From positions 1 to 54,436 of the forward strand of contig CAJOIV010000026.1 of assembly GCA_905234665.1 (NCBI GenBank): a stretch of 54,436 bases of DNA. Direction: 5' to 3'. Source of the DNA: an uncultured Bacteroidales bacterium. GTDB taxonomy: Bacteria > Bacteroidota > Bacteroidia > Bacteroidales > P3. The translations under genes were made by a program, and so were the position numbers. This document shows, piece by piece, positions 24,213-33,432 of the stretch; within the stretch, counting starts at the first letter, position 1, and the number at the start of each line of letters is the position of its first letter. The notes beneath the pieces are model-generated. The model did no database searches. It saw only the letters and a program-made list of their open reading frames with translations, and was not told where the DNA came from.

Positions 24213-27200
24213 TTAGAATCCGTAGGAGTTCAGGTCGACAGGACGCATGGTGCCAAACCACTTGACCACACGGTCGCCGATTTCAGGAACGCTGAAGTGT
24301 ATCAGGTACATACCACCGGCAATGGGGATGCCATTGTGGTTGTGGAGGTCCCAGTCGAGGGTCGTGGCAGAACCAGACGTGGGGCCGAGGCGACGCACCA
24401 TTGTGCCATCCACAGTGTAGATGGAGATGGTGGTGCCGGTGGGCACGTTGACAAAGCGGACCTTCGTCTCCAACTGGCTGGCGGTTTCGTAGGTAGAATA
24501 GCTATAGTAGGGGTTGGGAACCACATTGATGAGGCTCAGGATAGAGTCGCGGAAATCCTTCGTGGAGTTCTCGCCAACGGCCTGGCCGGTGAGGGTGGCA
24601 ATGTCGGCGCCAATCTCGAACTGATACATCGGATAGTCATCATTATCTGCAGTGCTATGGCCGTCGAACTGAGTGACAGAGGTCTTGTTGGGCGAGAGGT
24701 AGCGCTGGTAGGGAACGTTGACATCGATGTCGATAGTCACGTCGCAGGGAATGTCCTTGGCGGGATTGTCGATGGTGTAGAAGGTCGAGGTCATGGGCAT
24801 GTTGACCCAAGCCACAGAGGCGAACAGGAGGGCTGCCGAGTCGCGCTCGGGGATGAGCGTGGTGCTCTCGCCGTCAATGACACCATGGTTGACACGGTTC
24901 TTGCTACCGTCGTTGGCGCTACCAACGAACGACATCAGACGGTCGAGGGAACGGAGCATCTTCAAGGGCCAGCGGCCAGCGTCGTATGACGGGGTCTTGA
25001 AGGAGGTGACGACACGGTTGGAGTTGTTGGCGATGTCGTAGAAGGGCTGGTTGGTGGCATTCATCACATAGATGTAGTGGCGACCGCCCATGACATAGTT
25101 CTGCGTGCCTTCGCGGCCCACCGAGACAGGATTCCACATCATGTCGCGGCCATTGTACTGGATGAAGCGGGAGTCCTCACCGAAGATGACATTCAGGCGC
25201 TCGCCGGTGACAGTGTTGATGGCGTAGCCGGGGAACCATCCCATACCGGAATCGCTGATGTAGGCGGGGTTGGCGGGATCGTTAATGTCGGCTGTGCCAT
25301 TAAAGGCGTACTCGCCAGTGCCGCCGATGAAGCGACCCAGCTTGTCGACAGAGGCGTGACGGCGCACCTGGAAACGGCGGGCTTCGCCCTCAGACTGGGT
25401 ATAGTCGTCGCACATCTCAATCACCGGGCAACGGGTCCACTTGGAGGTGTCTTTTGTGAAGACGATACGCACACTCGGGAGAGCAGATATATCATTAAAG
25501 TTGAGCGACTTGTTCACGTAGTTATCCATCGTCTTGCGCGTGACAGCATTTCTGTTGTACAACCTGGCGTATGTCGAGTTGATTTTGCACATACTGTCGA
25601 GGATATAGTCGGGGGCGATGTAATAACGATAGTTGAATCCCGGATGGTAGGGCAAGGTGGAGACCAGGCCATAGGGAGCCCACAGACCGCCAACGACGCT
25701 CTCGAAAATCTGGAAACGGTCGACACCAGTGGCAGAAGGTGTGCCATTGGGATTGGATAAGTAGGCACGGAAGTAGTCTTCGTCGAGATAATTTTCTGTC
25801 TCGGAGTAGGGACCTTCCTCACCAGTGAAAGCTTTGCGGGTGCCAGTAGCGAACTGGGTACCCGAGCGGATCCAGTTGTACATCATGTAGCTGTCGTTGT
25901 CGGGGAAACCGGTGAGCCACTGTTTGGTATTGTCGGAGAAAGTCATCGTGGACGAGATAAGGGAATTGTCGTTGACAAAGCCGCCATAGTAACGTCCATA
26001 TTGGTTCTCGCTGTTCTGTGTAGTGATGTACAGAGGCGTGGCCACAGCCTTGGGATTGGCGATGGAGATGGCGACACCGAGGTCGAGGAAAAGCTGTTCG
26101 TTGGCACGGCCGATGGTGAAATCGGAAGTGACCGAGAGGGCATGGTCTTTCTCGCGAATCCACGGCTCGGTGGCATAGGTGGGATCCTCAGGCGATTTGG
26201 AGATGGCCCAGCGGGCGTTACCGACCTCGTCATTGTGGTCGAACTTGATGATGTACTTGCCAGCCTTGACATTGAGCGGGTCGATGACATGGACGGCGAT
26301 GGGGCCGTAGTTCTGCTGGTAGTGCGGGGTGACAATCTGGCAGGGGTTGTTGAGCATCTGCGTGCCGCTGTTGTTGATTTTGCCAGCGGGCTTGCCGGGG
26401 ACTCCGGGAGCTCCCATGAGCTCCTCGATAGAGGCGTCGGTGAGACGGAGGACGGAACCGCCGTTACCGTAACCCTCTATACGGGTGATGTTGGGGCTCA
26501 TGCCAAACTCGGACTGGATGATAGTACCGCCGTTCTCGGAAGTGGGATCGTGGGGGATGGCGACCACCGGGGTGATGGTGCGGCCAAACTCGTCCTTACG
26601 GCCGGCGAGGTAGGGTTCCTGCTGACCATCCAGATTGGCGGCCTCGTCCTGCGAATAGGCTTTGAAGCGGTTCTGCGCATAGGCGATACATACATAGTAG
26701 TATTCCTTGTTGTTGACCAGATTGGTGTTGCGCCCTGTGGCAAAAGCATCGGTTGTGACACGGAAGACGTGCTGGATACCCTTGTTGGCGCCTTCGACTT
26801 TGATGGTACCGGTAAGGAGACCCGTGGAGGAGTTTCTCTTGTAATTGACCAGTGTGGCAATGGGCTGCGAGGGATTGTCGTTGACAACGGTGTCGACAAC
26901 AACGCCATCACCATTGTAAACATATTCCACCGAGTCGTAATAGTTTTCGATGTCGCACTGGGCAATGAGTTTGGCCTTGGTGATGTCGCCCTCCTCGATA
27001 GCGTCGACAGCGGCGTGGGCATCCTTCATCTGGAAAATCTGGTAGCCTTCAAACTTATAGCTGCGCTGATCGTCGGTGTAGATAATGGAATTGCCATTGG
27101 CATCGGTGTAGGAACGCACGATGGCGGGGTCAACCTCAGAGTATTTCTCGCCGAAGTTGTTGCTGCCCTCGTTATCATAGGTGACATAGAGGATAACCTC

Positions 27201-29096
27201 GTTGTTCAACTCCTGAACCACGAGAGTGGGGGCGTCGGGACCGTCAAGGACTTTGAAGCAGTTCTCGAAGAGGGACTGGCAGACATCGTCAATCTCGCGG
27301 AGCAGCTCGACGGAAGAGTAGGCATTGCCCGAAGCGGCTTGAGCAAAAGGAATACCTACGGTGATGTAGTTCAAGGCGCCAGGTTTCAGGGTGAAGGGAC
27401 CTGCGGACTGCATGAAACGGCGGTCACCGGGAGTGACATCGTCACCTGCATTGACCTCAGTCCAGACATCGACGGCATTTCCGTCAGTACCCCAGTAAAG
27501 GGGGTCAGAGTCGCCGGGGAACATGAAGTCGCAGTCGAAATCGGTGACACCCTTATTGACACCGTCTCCACCATATTTCATGCGCTGACCGTTCTTCCAA
27601 TAACCACGCAGATAGCTGTAGTAGTCGGTAGCTTTTGAAGGCTCGCCGAAAATACCGTCATTGCTATTGTTGTAGTAGACGAAACGGCGCATACCGAAAC
27701 GCTCGTCGTCGACGATGTTGTTACCAAAGTTCACACCGTTGATGGCGCAGTTGCCAATGGCGTCGCCAGGAACGAAATACCAGGCGTCGGGATAGTACAG
27801 GTCGGCATCGTCGGTGAGGGTGATAGTGTCGTAGAAGAGGTTACCCTGTGCATCGCGGAGCTCATAACGAGCCAGCTGCACGGGATAGCGGGCGCGCATC
27901 TTGTTAATATCAATCTTGGGGTTGTCCTTGCCGTCAGGATCCATGTAAGGGCCCTGGAAGAAGTCGACACCCACTGCAGGAGGAATGCCGCTGTAGGAAC
28001 CCGATCCGGGACCGTCATTCTCATCACCGTTGTAGCAGTAGCCGAGACCACGCTTGACATCGCAACCCACATAGTCGTCATGCGCAAAGCCGAGGTCGGC
28101 GTCCACCCACTGGCTGAAGTAGGTCTCGCGGAGCTCGTATGTCGAGCGGTTGATAATCTCGTAGGTATAGAAGGTCATGTTGTTGATCTGGTCGTTGGTG
28201 GAGAAGGCGAAAGCCTGGGCACGGATTTCCATGCCGATGGGCTGACCTTTCGACTCCGTGTGGACGTTACCCATGTCGTTGAAGACCCACCAGATGGTCT
28301 GGTCGCCCTTCAGGACCTGGTCGGAGAGGAGACCACCGGTGACAATGCCGGCCTCCGTCTCGAGGGTGGTGGCGACATGGCTGGTGTAGTCTCTTCCCCA
28401 CTGAGCCTTCAGGGTACGGGGGCAGAGGTCGTTGTCGAAATCGTAGTAAGGATAGTCACCCTGCTCCCATTCATAGACACCGTTGTGGTTGGCATCGTAG
28501 AAGGGGGCCAGATAGGGGGACTGGAGTTCGTCGCCATGGGCGGGCCAGTCCTTGATGGTCTGGGAGATCTTGGAGGGGTCGTAGGCCTCGGTGGGAGTGG
28601 CACCCAGAGAGTCATAGGTGAACATAGCCTTGAGAGCCATGACCTCCGTCTTGGTGATGACAAAGTGCTTGTCGTACTTGTTACAGATGGGCAGGTCGAC
28701 AGCAGCGGTGGTCAACTGCAGGGGGCCGGGCCAGTAGTCGTCACCATCAGAGCCGAAACGGAGGGCGGCAATACGGAGCTGGTCGTTGACGTCGGTACCG
28801 CCAATCCACAAGGCCGAGCAGAACATCGGGCAGGTGTTGCTGCCCTTGGGCAGGTGGTACTGGGCGACACTTCCATCATACCACATGTTGCCATAGCCGT
28901 TGATGAGGGCACGGACATTGTTGACATTCAGCTCTGCGGTACTCTGTGCGCGCTTGCACACGGCAGCCTTGGTCTGCAGGGCGCTGCGCTTGGCACGATT
29001 CGTCTTACAGACTTTGCAATCCTCGGCGACAGCCGTCTGGGGCAGGTAGGCGAGGAGGAAAGCCGCCAATACTAATTTGCTAAGTATATTCTTCAT
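24213..29096 (-). CDS. Large secreted protein with C-terminal sorting-type domain
   Basis: 1627 residues. MKNILSKLVLAAFLLAYLPQTAVA is a signal peptide. It is followed by an unusual Cys/Lys-rich head (DCKVCKTNRAKR...VCKR, about 26-49). The body is rich in Asp, Asn, Tyr and Gly, with repeated calcium-site-like DANHNGVYEWEQGD and DFDCDFMFPGDSDP. The last 110 residues (VVPNPYYSYSTYE...VRFVNVPTGTTISIYTVDG...DWDLHNHNG...GGMYLIHF) form an Ig-like T9SS C-terminal domain with a further conserved-looking tail VKWFGTMRPVDL. No enzymatic motif was found. Neighbours are a TonB receptor upstream (27 bases) and a PorV-like protein downstream (31 bases). I infer a surface protein delivered by T9SS with its own receptor and shuttle. 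Confidence 0.75.
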   Translation of the reverse strand: MKNILSKLVLAAFLLAYLPQTAVAEDCKVCKTNRAKRSALQTKAAVCKRAQSTAELNVNNVRALINGYGNMWYDGSVAQYHLPKGSNTCPMFCSALWIGGTDVNDQLRIAALRFGSDGDDYWPGPLQLTTAAVDLPICNKYDKHFVITKTEVMALKAMFTYDSLGATPTEAYDPSKISQTIKDWPAHGDELQSPYLAPFYDANHNGVYEWEQGDYPYYDFDNDLCPRTLKAQWGRDYTSHVATTLETEAGIVTGGLLSDQVLKGDQTIWWVFNDMGNVHTESKGQPIGMEIRAQAFAFSTNDQINNMTFYTYEIINRSTYELRETYFSQWVDADLGFAHDDYVGCDVKRGLGYCYNGDENDGPGSGSYSGIPPAVGVDFFQGPYMDPDGKDNPKIDINKMRARYPVQLARYELRDAQGNLFYDTITLTDDADLYYPDAWYFVPGDAIGNCAINGVNFGNNIVDDERFGMRRFVYYNNSNDGIFGEPSKATDYYSYLRGYWKNGQRMKYGGDGVNKGVTDFDCDFMFPGDSDPLYWGTDGNAVDVWTEVNAGDDVTPGDRRFMQSAGPFTLKPGALNYITVGIPFAQAASGNAYSSVELLREIDDVCQSLFENCFKVLDGPDAPTLVVQELNNEVILYVTYDNEGSNNFGEKYSEVDPAIVRSYTDANGNSIIYTDDQRSYKFEGYQIFQMKDAHAAVDAIEEGDITKAKLIAQCDIENYYDSVEYVYNGDGVVVDTVVNDNPSQPIATLVNYKRNSSTGLLTGTIKVEGANKGIQHVFRVTTDAFATGRNTNLVNNKEYYYVCIAYAQNRFKAYSQDEAANLDGQQEPYLAGRKDEFGRTITPVVAIPHDPTSENGGTIIQSEFGMSPNITRIEGYGNGGSVLRLTDASIEELMGAPGVPGKPAGKINNSGTQMLNNPCQIVTPHYQQNYGPIAVHVIDPLNVKAGKYIIKFDHNDEVGNARWAISKSPEDPTYATEPWIREKDHALSVTSDFTIGRANEQLFLDLGVAISIANPKAVATPLYITTQNSENQYGRYYGGFVNDNSLISSTMTFSDNTKQWLTGFPDNDSYMMYNWIRSGTQFATGTRKAFTGEEGPYSETENYLDEDYFRAYLSNPNGTPSATGVDRFQIFESVVGGLWAPYGLVSTLPYHPGFNYRYYIAPDYILDSMCKINSTYARLYNRNAVTRKTMDNYVNKSLNFNDISALPSVRIVFTKDTSKWTRCPVIEMCDDYTQSEGEARRFQVRRHASVDKLGRFIGGTGEYAFNGTADINDPANPAYISDSGMGWFPGYAINTVTGERLNVIFGEDSRFIQYNGRDMMWNPVSVGREGTQNYVMGGRHYIYVMNATNQPFYDIANNSNRVVTSFKTPSYDAGRWPLKMLRSLDRLMSFVGSANDGSKNRVNHGVIDGESTTLIPERDSAALLFASVAWVNMPMTSTFYTIDNPAKDIPCDVTIDIDVNVPYQRYLSPNKTSVTQFDGHSTADNDDYPMYQFEIGADIATLTGQAVGENSTKDFRDSILSLINVVPNPYYSYSTYETASQLETKVRFVNVPTGTTISIYTVDGTMVRRLGPTSGSATTLDWDLHNHNGIPIAGGMYLIHFSVPEIGDRVVKWFGTMRPVDLNSYGF

Positions 29097-29123
29097 GTCT
29101 ATTGTTGTTTTTCTCTTTGGGTA

Positions 29124-32100
29124 TTAGAACTGATAGGAAAGGGAGACCTTGAACGTTCTCGGACTGCTGTAGTTCCAGTTGCTGTTGCGGAGATAGATTG
29201 CATACAGGTCTCTGAAGGTGTTGGGGTCCAGATAGGAGTTGATAACCGTCTGGGTCTCGGGGTCGGTCAGGTAGCCGTTGTCTTCGGGGTTGCCGGTGAC
29301 AGAGTAGACGCTCGTGATGTTGCGGATGTTGAAGAGGTTGTTCACCGTGAGAGCCAAGGTGAGCATCGTCTGGCGACGGCCGACCTTGATGGGGAAAGCC
29401 TTGTCGACAATGACGTTGAAGTAGAAGCCCCAAGGCAGACGGGCACCGCGGTAGCTACCCACAATGGTGCTCTGCGTGTTGCTGAATGCCTTGGTATAGG
29501 GACGACCCGACTGGGCAACGGCCATGAAGTTGACACCGAAGTTCTCCAGCACGTTGATGGTCTTCTGGCGAGCCTCGCCGGTGCTGTCCTTCACAGTGCG
29601 GATGATTCTGGGACCGTCATACTTCTTGCCACCGAAGTAACGGAAGTCGACGTTGGCCTTGAACTCGTGACGGCGGTCGTCGCTAATGGGGTTGAGCATC
29701 TTCAGGGTTGTGTAGCCTTCCTTGATGAGTTCCTGCATGGTGGTGGTGGAAAGACCGGTACCCTCGGCATATTGCAGGGTGTAGTTGGCACTGATGCGGA
29801 CGTGGCCGGTCTGGCGCAGGTCGTAACCCAGGGTGAGACCCTTGATGGTCTTGAAGTCGAGGTTGTCCCAGGAGTAGTAGTTCGAGTTGGGGTCGGCACC
29901 GGCATACTGGACCAACTGGATGAGGTCGCGGGTCTCCTTATAGTAAGCCGAGATGCTGACGGCCGAATTGTCGTTCAACGCCTGCTGAAAGCCCAACTCG
30001 TAGTTGGTGACGCGCTCGGGCTTCAGGTTGGGGTTGTTGGTGGAGGTGATCTGGGTCATGTAGAGGTAGTCGAGGTAGTCGGCCTGCCATCCGCTGGAGG
30101 GACGGCGGGCGATAATGTCGTAACTGGCCTTGAACTGCGAGTTGTCGCCCACGGGGAAGGAGAAGGCGATACGGGGCATGACAACCACCTGCGGGGTGTA
30201 GTCCTCAAAAGCCTCGGTACCCACGGTGTTGTTGGTGAAAGCCTTCTGACCGGCGGCGGTACGGTAAGGAGTGGGCTTACCGGACTTACCGACGATGCTC
30301 GTGGTCGAACTGAGCTCGACACCGTTCACATCATACCAGATGTTTCCTTTGGGATTACGGTAACCGGTGATGGTGGGCGACTCGGCATCGGCAGCGTCGA
30401 CATACACCACCCAGTCGTCGCCAGCGCCGGCGTAGATGTCACCGGAATAAGCGACGGCACCTGATCTCAGGTCACCGACCGTGTGGGACTCATACAGCAG
30501 ATAGGGGTCTTTCAGGACGAACTGGTTTCCGTCGAAGTAGTCGACACGGACACCCACGTTGAAAATCAGGTCTTGGAAATAGAACTGGTCCTGAATGTAG
30601 CCAGCCATATAGGTGGGGCTGAAGGAGGGCAGATAGCGGTACTTGGGGTTCGAGGGGCTGAAGAAGTCCTCGAGGCTCCAGTTGCTGTTGTTGTATTTCT
30701 TACCCGTGTGGTCGTAACCATAATAAGAGATGAGGGTGTTGTTGCCGCCACCGTTGAAGAGTTCGTCGGAGGAGAACATATCCAGACCGCCGGCATTCAC
30801 GTAATCCTCGGGGCTGTAGCGGTCGATGTCCAACCAGGTGCGCTCGCCATCGTAAGTGCCGGACCAACCCAGATAGTCACGCATGGCGCGGTCGAAATAG
30901 GACTGCTGGTCCTTGTTGTAGAGGCGGTCGTAGGTGACATAGAGGTCGGCACCTCTCTCCTCGAAGTTGGGGCTTGAGAAGTCCATCTGCGAGATGTGAC
31001 GGTTGGCGTTCTGGCGCATGATGGTCCAAAGGCTGTAGGCGCCAATGGAGAAAGCGGACTGGTCGACACGGTCGTACTGGAAACCGATTTCCACCTGGTG
31101 CTTCAGAATGTCGGCCTGGGCTTTCGCCTGCAAATAGATATAGTCGTACTGAACCTGGCTGAACGAGGTGCTTTGCACACCCACGTTGTTAAGCAGACCG
31201 CCTCCGTTGGACAGACCGCAGATATATCCAGGAGCCTGACCATTATAAAGGCCCTTATAGTAGCCCAGGTTGTCGAAGTTGGTCAGGTAGGGGCTGATTT
31301 CCTCCATGCCAAGCAGCTGGAGGGTATAGTTGGCCAGAATCTGGTTGCCCTCATAGGGAACGAAGTTATCCCAGTTGATTTGGTCCACCCAGTTGTTCTG
31401 GACGTAGGCGGCACGGGTGATGCCGTAGTAGTCGTAGTTGGAGACCAACTGATAGGTGGGAGTCTTCTCAACCTCGAAGTGGCCGATATAGCCATACTTG
31501 AAGATGTCGTCGAGGGAACCGCCGAAGGTCTCGTTGTAGGAGTGGCTTCTGTAGCGGTTGAACATACCCGTGATGTTGTACATGACGTTCTGGATGGCCT
31601 TGGCCGACTTGCTGGAGCCCTCGGCGTCGTTGGCGTCAGCCTGCTCGTCGGGGAAGCGCTGGGTGAAGTCGACGGTGATGACGGCGTTGGTGGTCGTCGA
31701 GACGCCATTGGCCGAACGCGGGATATTCAGGGGCATCAGCGAGACGCTTGCGCCGTGCGAATAGTCGTACTCGCCCGTGATGGTCAACGTGGCATAGTCG
31801 GAGAAACGCACGTCGAAGGCCGCCTCGGCGTTGATGGACCAAGTGCGCATGTTGGGCACGCGGCTGGCATCGCCACCGAAATCCTTGGATGTGGGACGGG
31901 TGATTTCGACAAAGTCATCGCGGTACAGACCCGTCTCGGCAGAGTAGTTGGTGGAATGCTTGACGGGGTCGTAGGCGATGGGGTTCTCCTCATACTGACG
32001 CACCAACTCGTCGTTCACCACCAGGTAGCGATAGCCCTTGGGGCGGTAGAGACTGTTGTTGCGGTACTGACCCTGAGCCGTCAAGCGGAAGCCGATGAGG

Positions 32101-32912
32101 GTGGTCTCGCCTGTCACGGTACCGTTTTCGTCCTTGAGGGACTTCTTGACCACGGGACCCGTCAGGTACAGCATCAGCGTGTTGAGCAGACGGTAGTCGA
32201 GATATGTTTCGTACTTGGCAATGCCCTTGAAGGTGCTCTCTGGCGGTTTGAGGGTGATGATCTGAGTACCACCGATAGCCTCACCGATAGAGGCGGGGGT
32301 ACCACCGAGAATCACGTGGATCTCAGCGATGGCCTCCTTAGGGGCGGTGACACCGGTGCGCTTGCGGACGCCGCCGGTCATGGTCACCATGCCGTCCTCA
32401 CCACGGGCGGTACTGGTACCACCGTCGCTGTATCCCACACCACCGACGGCTGCCACGATACCCTCAATCGAGGTACTGGGCATACGGGCGATGTCGTCAG
32501 CCGTCATACGCTGGGACGACGTGGCGTCACCAATCTCGATGGGAGGATGCTTGGCCTCTTTAATCACGACCTCCTCCAGCATCACCGAAGAGGGAATCAG
32601 CTCGATGTTGCAGGGGGTGAAACCCGAAGCCTTCACATCCAAGTCCTCACGGACATACTTGTGGTAACCCATGCAGGAGACCTCGATTTCATACTTGCCG
32701 ACGTTGAGGGGCTTGATGGTGAAGCTACCATTAAAGTCCGTCTGGGTGCCACGAATCTGCTTCCCATCCTGCTTGGCAACAACTGCCGCAAAGGGAACTG
32801 GCTCCTTTGTGTTTTTGTCGACAATGGTACCCGTGATGGTACCCTGCGCGACGACGATGTTCGCCATCAGCAGCAGTGAGATTGTCATTAGTACTTTTCT
32901 AAACATACTCAT
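29124..32912 (-). CDS. Large TonB-dependent receptor with carboxypeptidase-like domain
   Basis: A 1262-residue outer-membrane receptor. The signal (RKVLMTISLLLMANIVVAQ) is followed by a carboxypeptidase-regulatory-like domain (GTIVDKNTKEPVPFAAVV...GYHKYVRED, about 25-110), the linker MLEEVVIKE, the plug (about 120-230) and a very long barrel with large extracellular loops ending in KVSLSYQF. The plug contains TARGEDGMVTMTGGVRKRTG at residues 168-187, where other receptors have an RGxRxDxxxxYIDGVxV segment. A nearly identical stretch occurs in the alpha-2-macroglobulin-like protein at 46075-51963. The barrel end SYQF is typical. In transcription order it lies upstream of the T9SS cargo and PorV-like genes. 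Confidence 0.88.
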   Translation of the reverse strand: MSMFRKVLMTISLLLMANIVVAQGTITGTIVDKNTKEPVPFAAVVAKQDGKQIRGTQTDFNGSFTIKPLNVGKYEIEVSCMGYHKYVREDLDVKASGFTPCNIELIPSSVMLEEVVIKEAKHPPIEIGDATSSQRMTADDIARMPSTSIEGIVAAVGGVGYSDGGTSTARGEDGMVTMTGGVRKRTGVTAPKEAIAEIHVILGGTPASIGEAIGGTQIITLKPPESTFKGIAKYETYLDYRLLNTLMLYLTGPVVKKSLKDENGTVTGETTLIGFRLTAQGQYRNNSLYRPKGYRYLVVNDELVRQYEENPIAYDPVKHSTNYSAETGLYRDDFVEITRPTSKDFGGDASRVPNMRTWSINAEAAFDVRFSDYATLTITGEYDYSHGASVSLMPLNIPRSANGVSTTTNAVITVDFTQRFPDEQADANDAEGSSKSAKAIQNVMYNITGMFNRYRSHSYNETFGGSLDDIFKYGYIGHFEVEKTPTYQLVSNYDYYGITRAAYVQNNWVDQINWDNFVPYEGNQILANYTLQLLGMEEISPYLTNFDNLGYYKGLYNGQAPGYICGLSNGGGLLNNVGVQSTSFSQVQYDYIYLQAKAQADILKHQVEIGFQYDRVDQSAFSIGAYSLWTIMRQNANRHISQMDFSSPNFEERGADLYVTYDRLYNKDQQSYFDRAMRDYLGWSGTYDGERTWLDIDRYSPEDYVNAGGLDMFSSDELFNGGGNNTLISYYGYDHTGKKYNNSNWSLEDFFSPSNPKYRYLPSFSPTYMAGYIQDQFYFQDLIFNVGVRVDYFDGNQFVLKDPYLLYESHTVGDLRSGAVAYSGDIYAGAGDDWVVYVDAADAESPTITGYRNPKGNIWYDVNGVELSSTTSIVGKSGKPTPYRTAAGQKAFTNNTVGTEAFEDYTPQVVVMPRIAFSFPVGDNSQFKASYDIIARRPSSGWQADYLDYLYMTQITSTNNPNLKPERVTNYELGFQQALNDNSAVSISAYYKETRDLIQLVQYAGADPNSNYYSWDNLDFKTIKGLTLGYDLRQTGHVRISANYTLQYAEGTGLSTTTMQELIKEGYTTLKMLNPISDDRRHEFKANVDFRYFGGKKYDGPRIIRTVKDSTGEARQKTINVLENFGVNFMAVAQSGRPYTKAFSNTQSTIVGSYRGARLPWGFYFNVIVDKAFPIKVGRRQTMLTLALTVNNLFNIRNITSVYSVTGNPEDNGYLTDPETQTVINSYLDPNTFRDLYAIYLRNSNWNYSSPRTFKVSLSYQF

Positions 32913-32946
32913 TAAGGTATTAGTACAATAAAGCGTTAATTAATTC

Positions 32947-33411
32947 TTACGAAAGGGACAATGCCGTGTTATATTTATTGTGAAGGATAGTCTGGTAGAT
33001 GATTGCCTGGCGGAGGTCGAAAGCCTGTCCTGCATCTTCGTCGGGCTCGTCGGTGACCATCGCCGCCACCCTGGGAGCCTGTGCCTGACGGCGGGGCTCA
33101 TCGGACTTCGCGGGGTTGGCTGCCTCATAGGGCTCTTCGGCAGAGGTGGACTCGTAGGTGTAATACCCTGCGGCCTTCTCCTCTTCCTCGAAGGTGCCAG
33201 CCTCATCATACGCCTCGTAGCCATAGGGGCTCTGCTGCATCCCTTCGGCCTCGTCGTCGTCAAAGAGCGTCTCGAAGGCCGGACGCGGGAAGTCCGTCTG
33301 CTGAGGTTCCACGGCGGTCCCCTCTGGGTCGGCAAAAGTCTTGCGCACACCTTTGTACGCCTTTAGACCCACCCAGAGGATCGCTACCGTTATGATGAGG
33401 AATGTACTCAT
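32947..33411 (-). CDS. Small single-pass membrane protein, acidic cytoplasmic or periplasmic domain
   Basis: 154 residues. An N-terminal hydrophobic segment (FLIITVAILWVGL) is followed by a short basic stretch, then a long acidic, Glu/Asp/Pro-rich and probably disordered region (about 45-120). A conserved-looking C-terminal motif FDLRQAIIYQTILHNKY follows; the FDLRxAxIYxxILxRxY pattern recurs in small Bacteroidetes proteins of unknown function. It lies 21 bases after secDF and 34 before the TonB receptor, so it is part of the operon. Function unknown; a Sec accessory role is only a guess from position. Confidence 0.65.
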   Translation of the reverse strand: MSTFLIITVAILWVGLKAYKGVRKTFADPEGTAVEPQQTDFPRPAFETLFDDDEAEGMQQSPYGYEAYDEAGTFEEEEKAAGYYTYESTSAEEPYEAANPAKSDEPRRQAQAPRVAAMVTDEPDEDAGQAFDLRQAIIYQTILHNKYNTALSLS

Positions 33412-33432
33412 GTCTATCCTTACAATATTATA

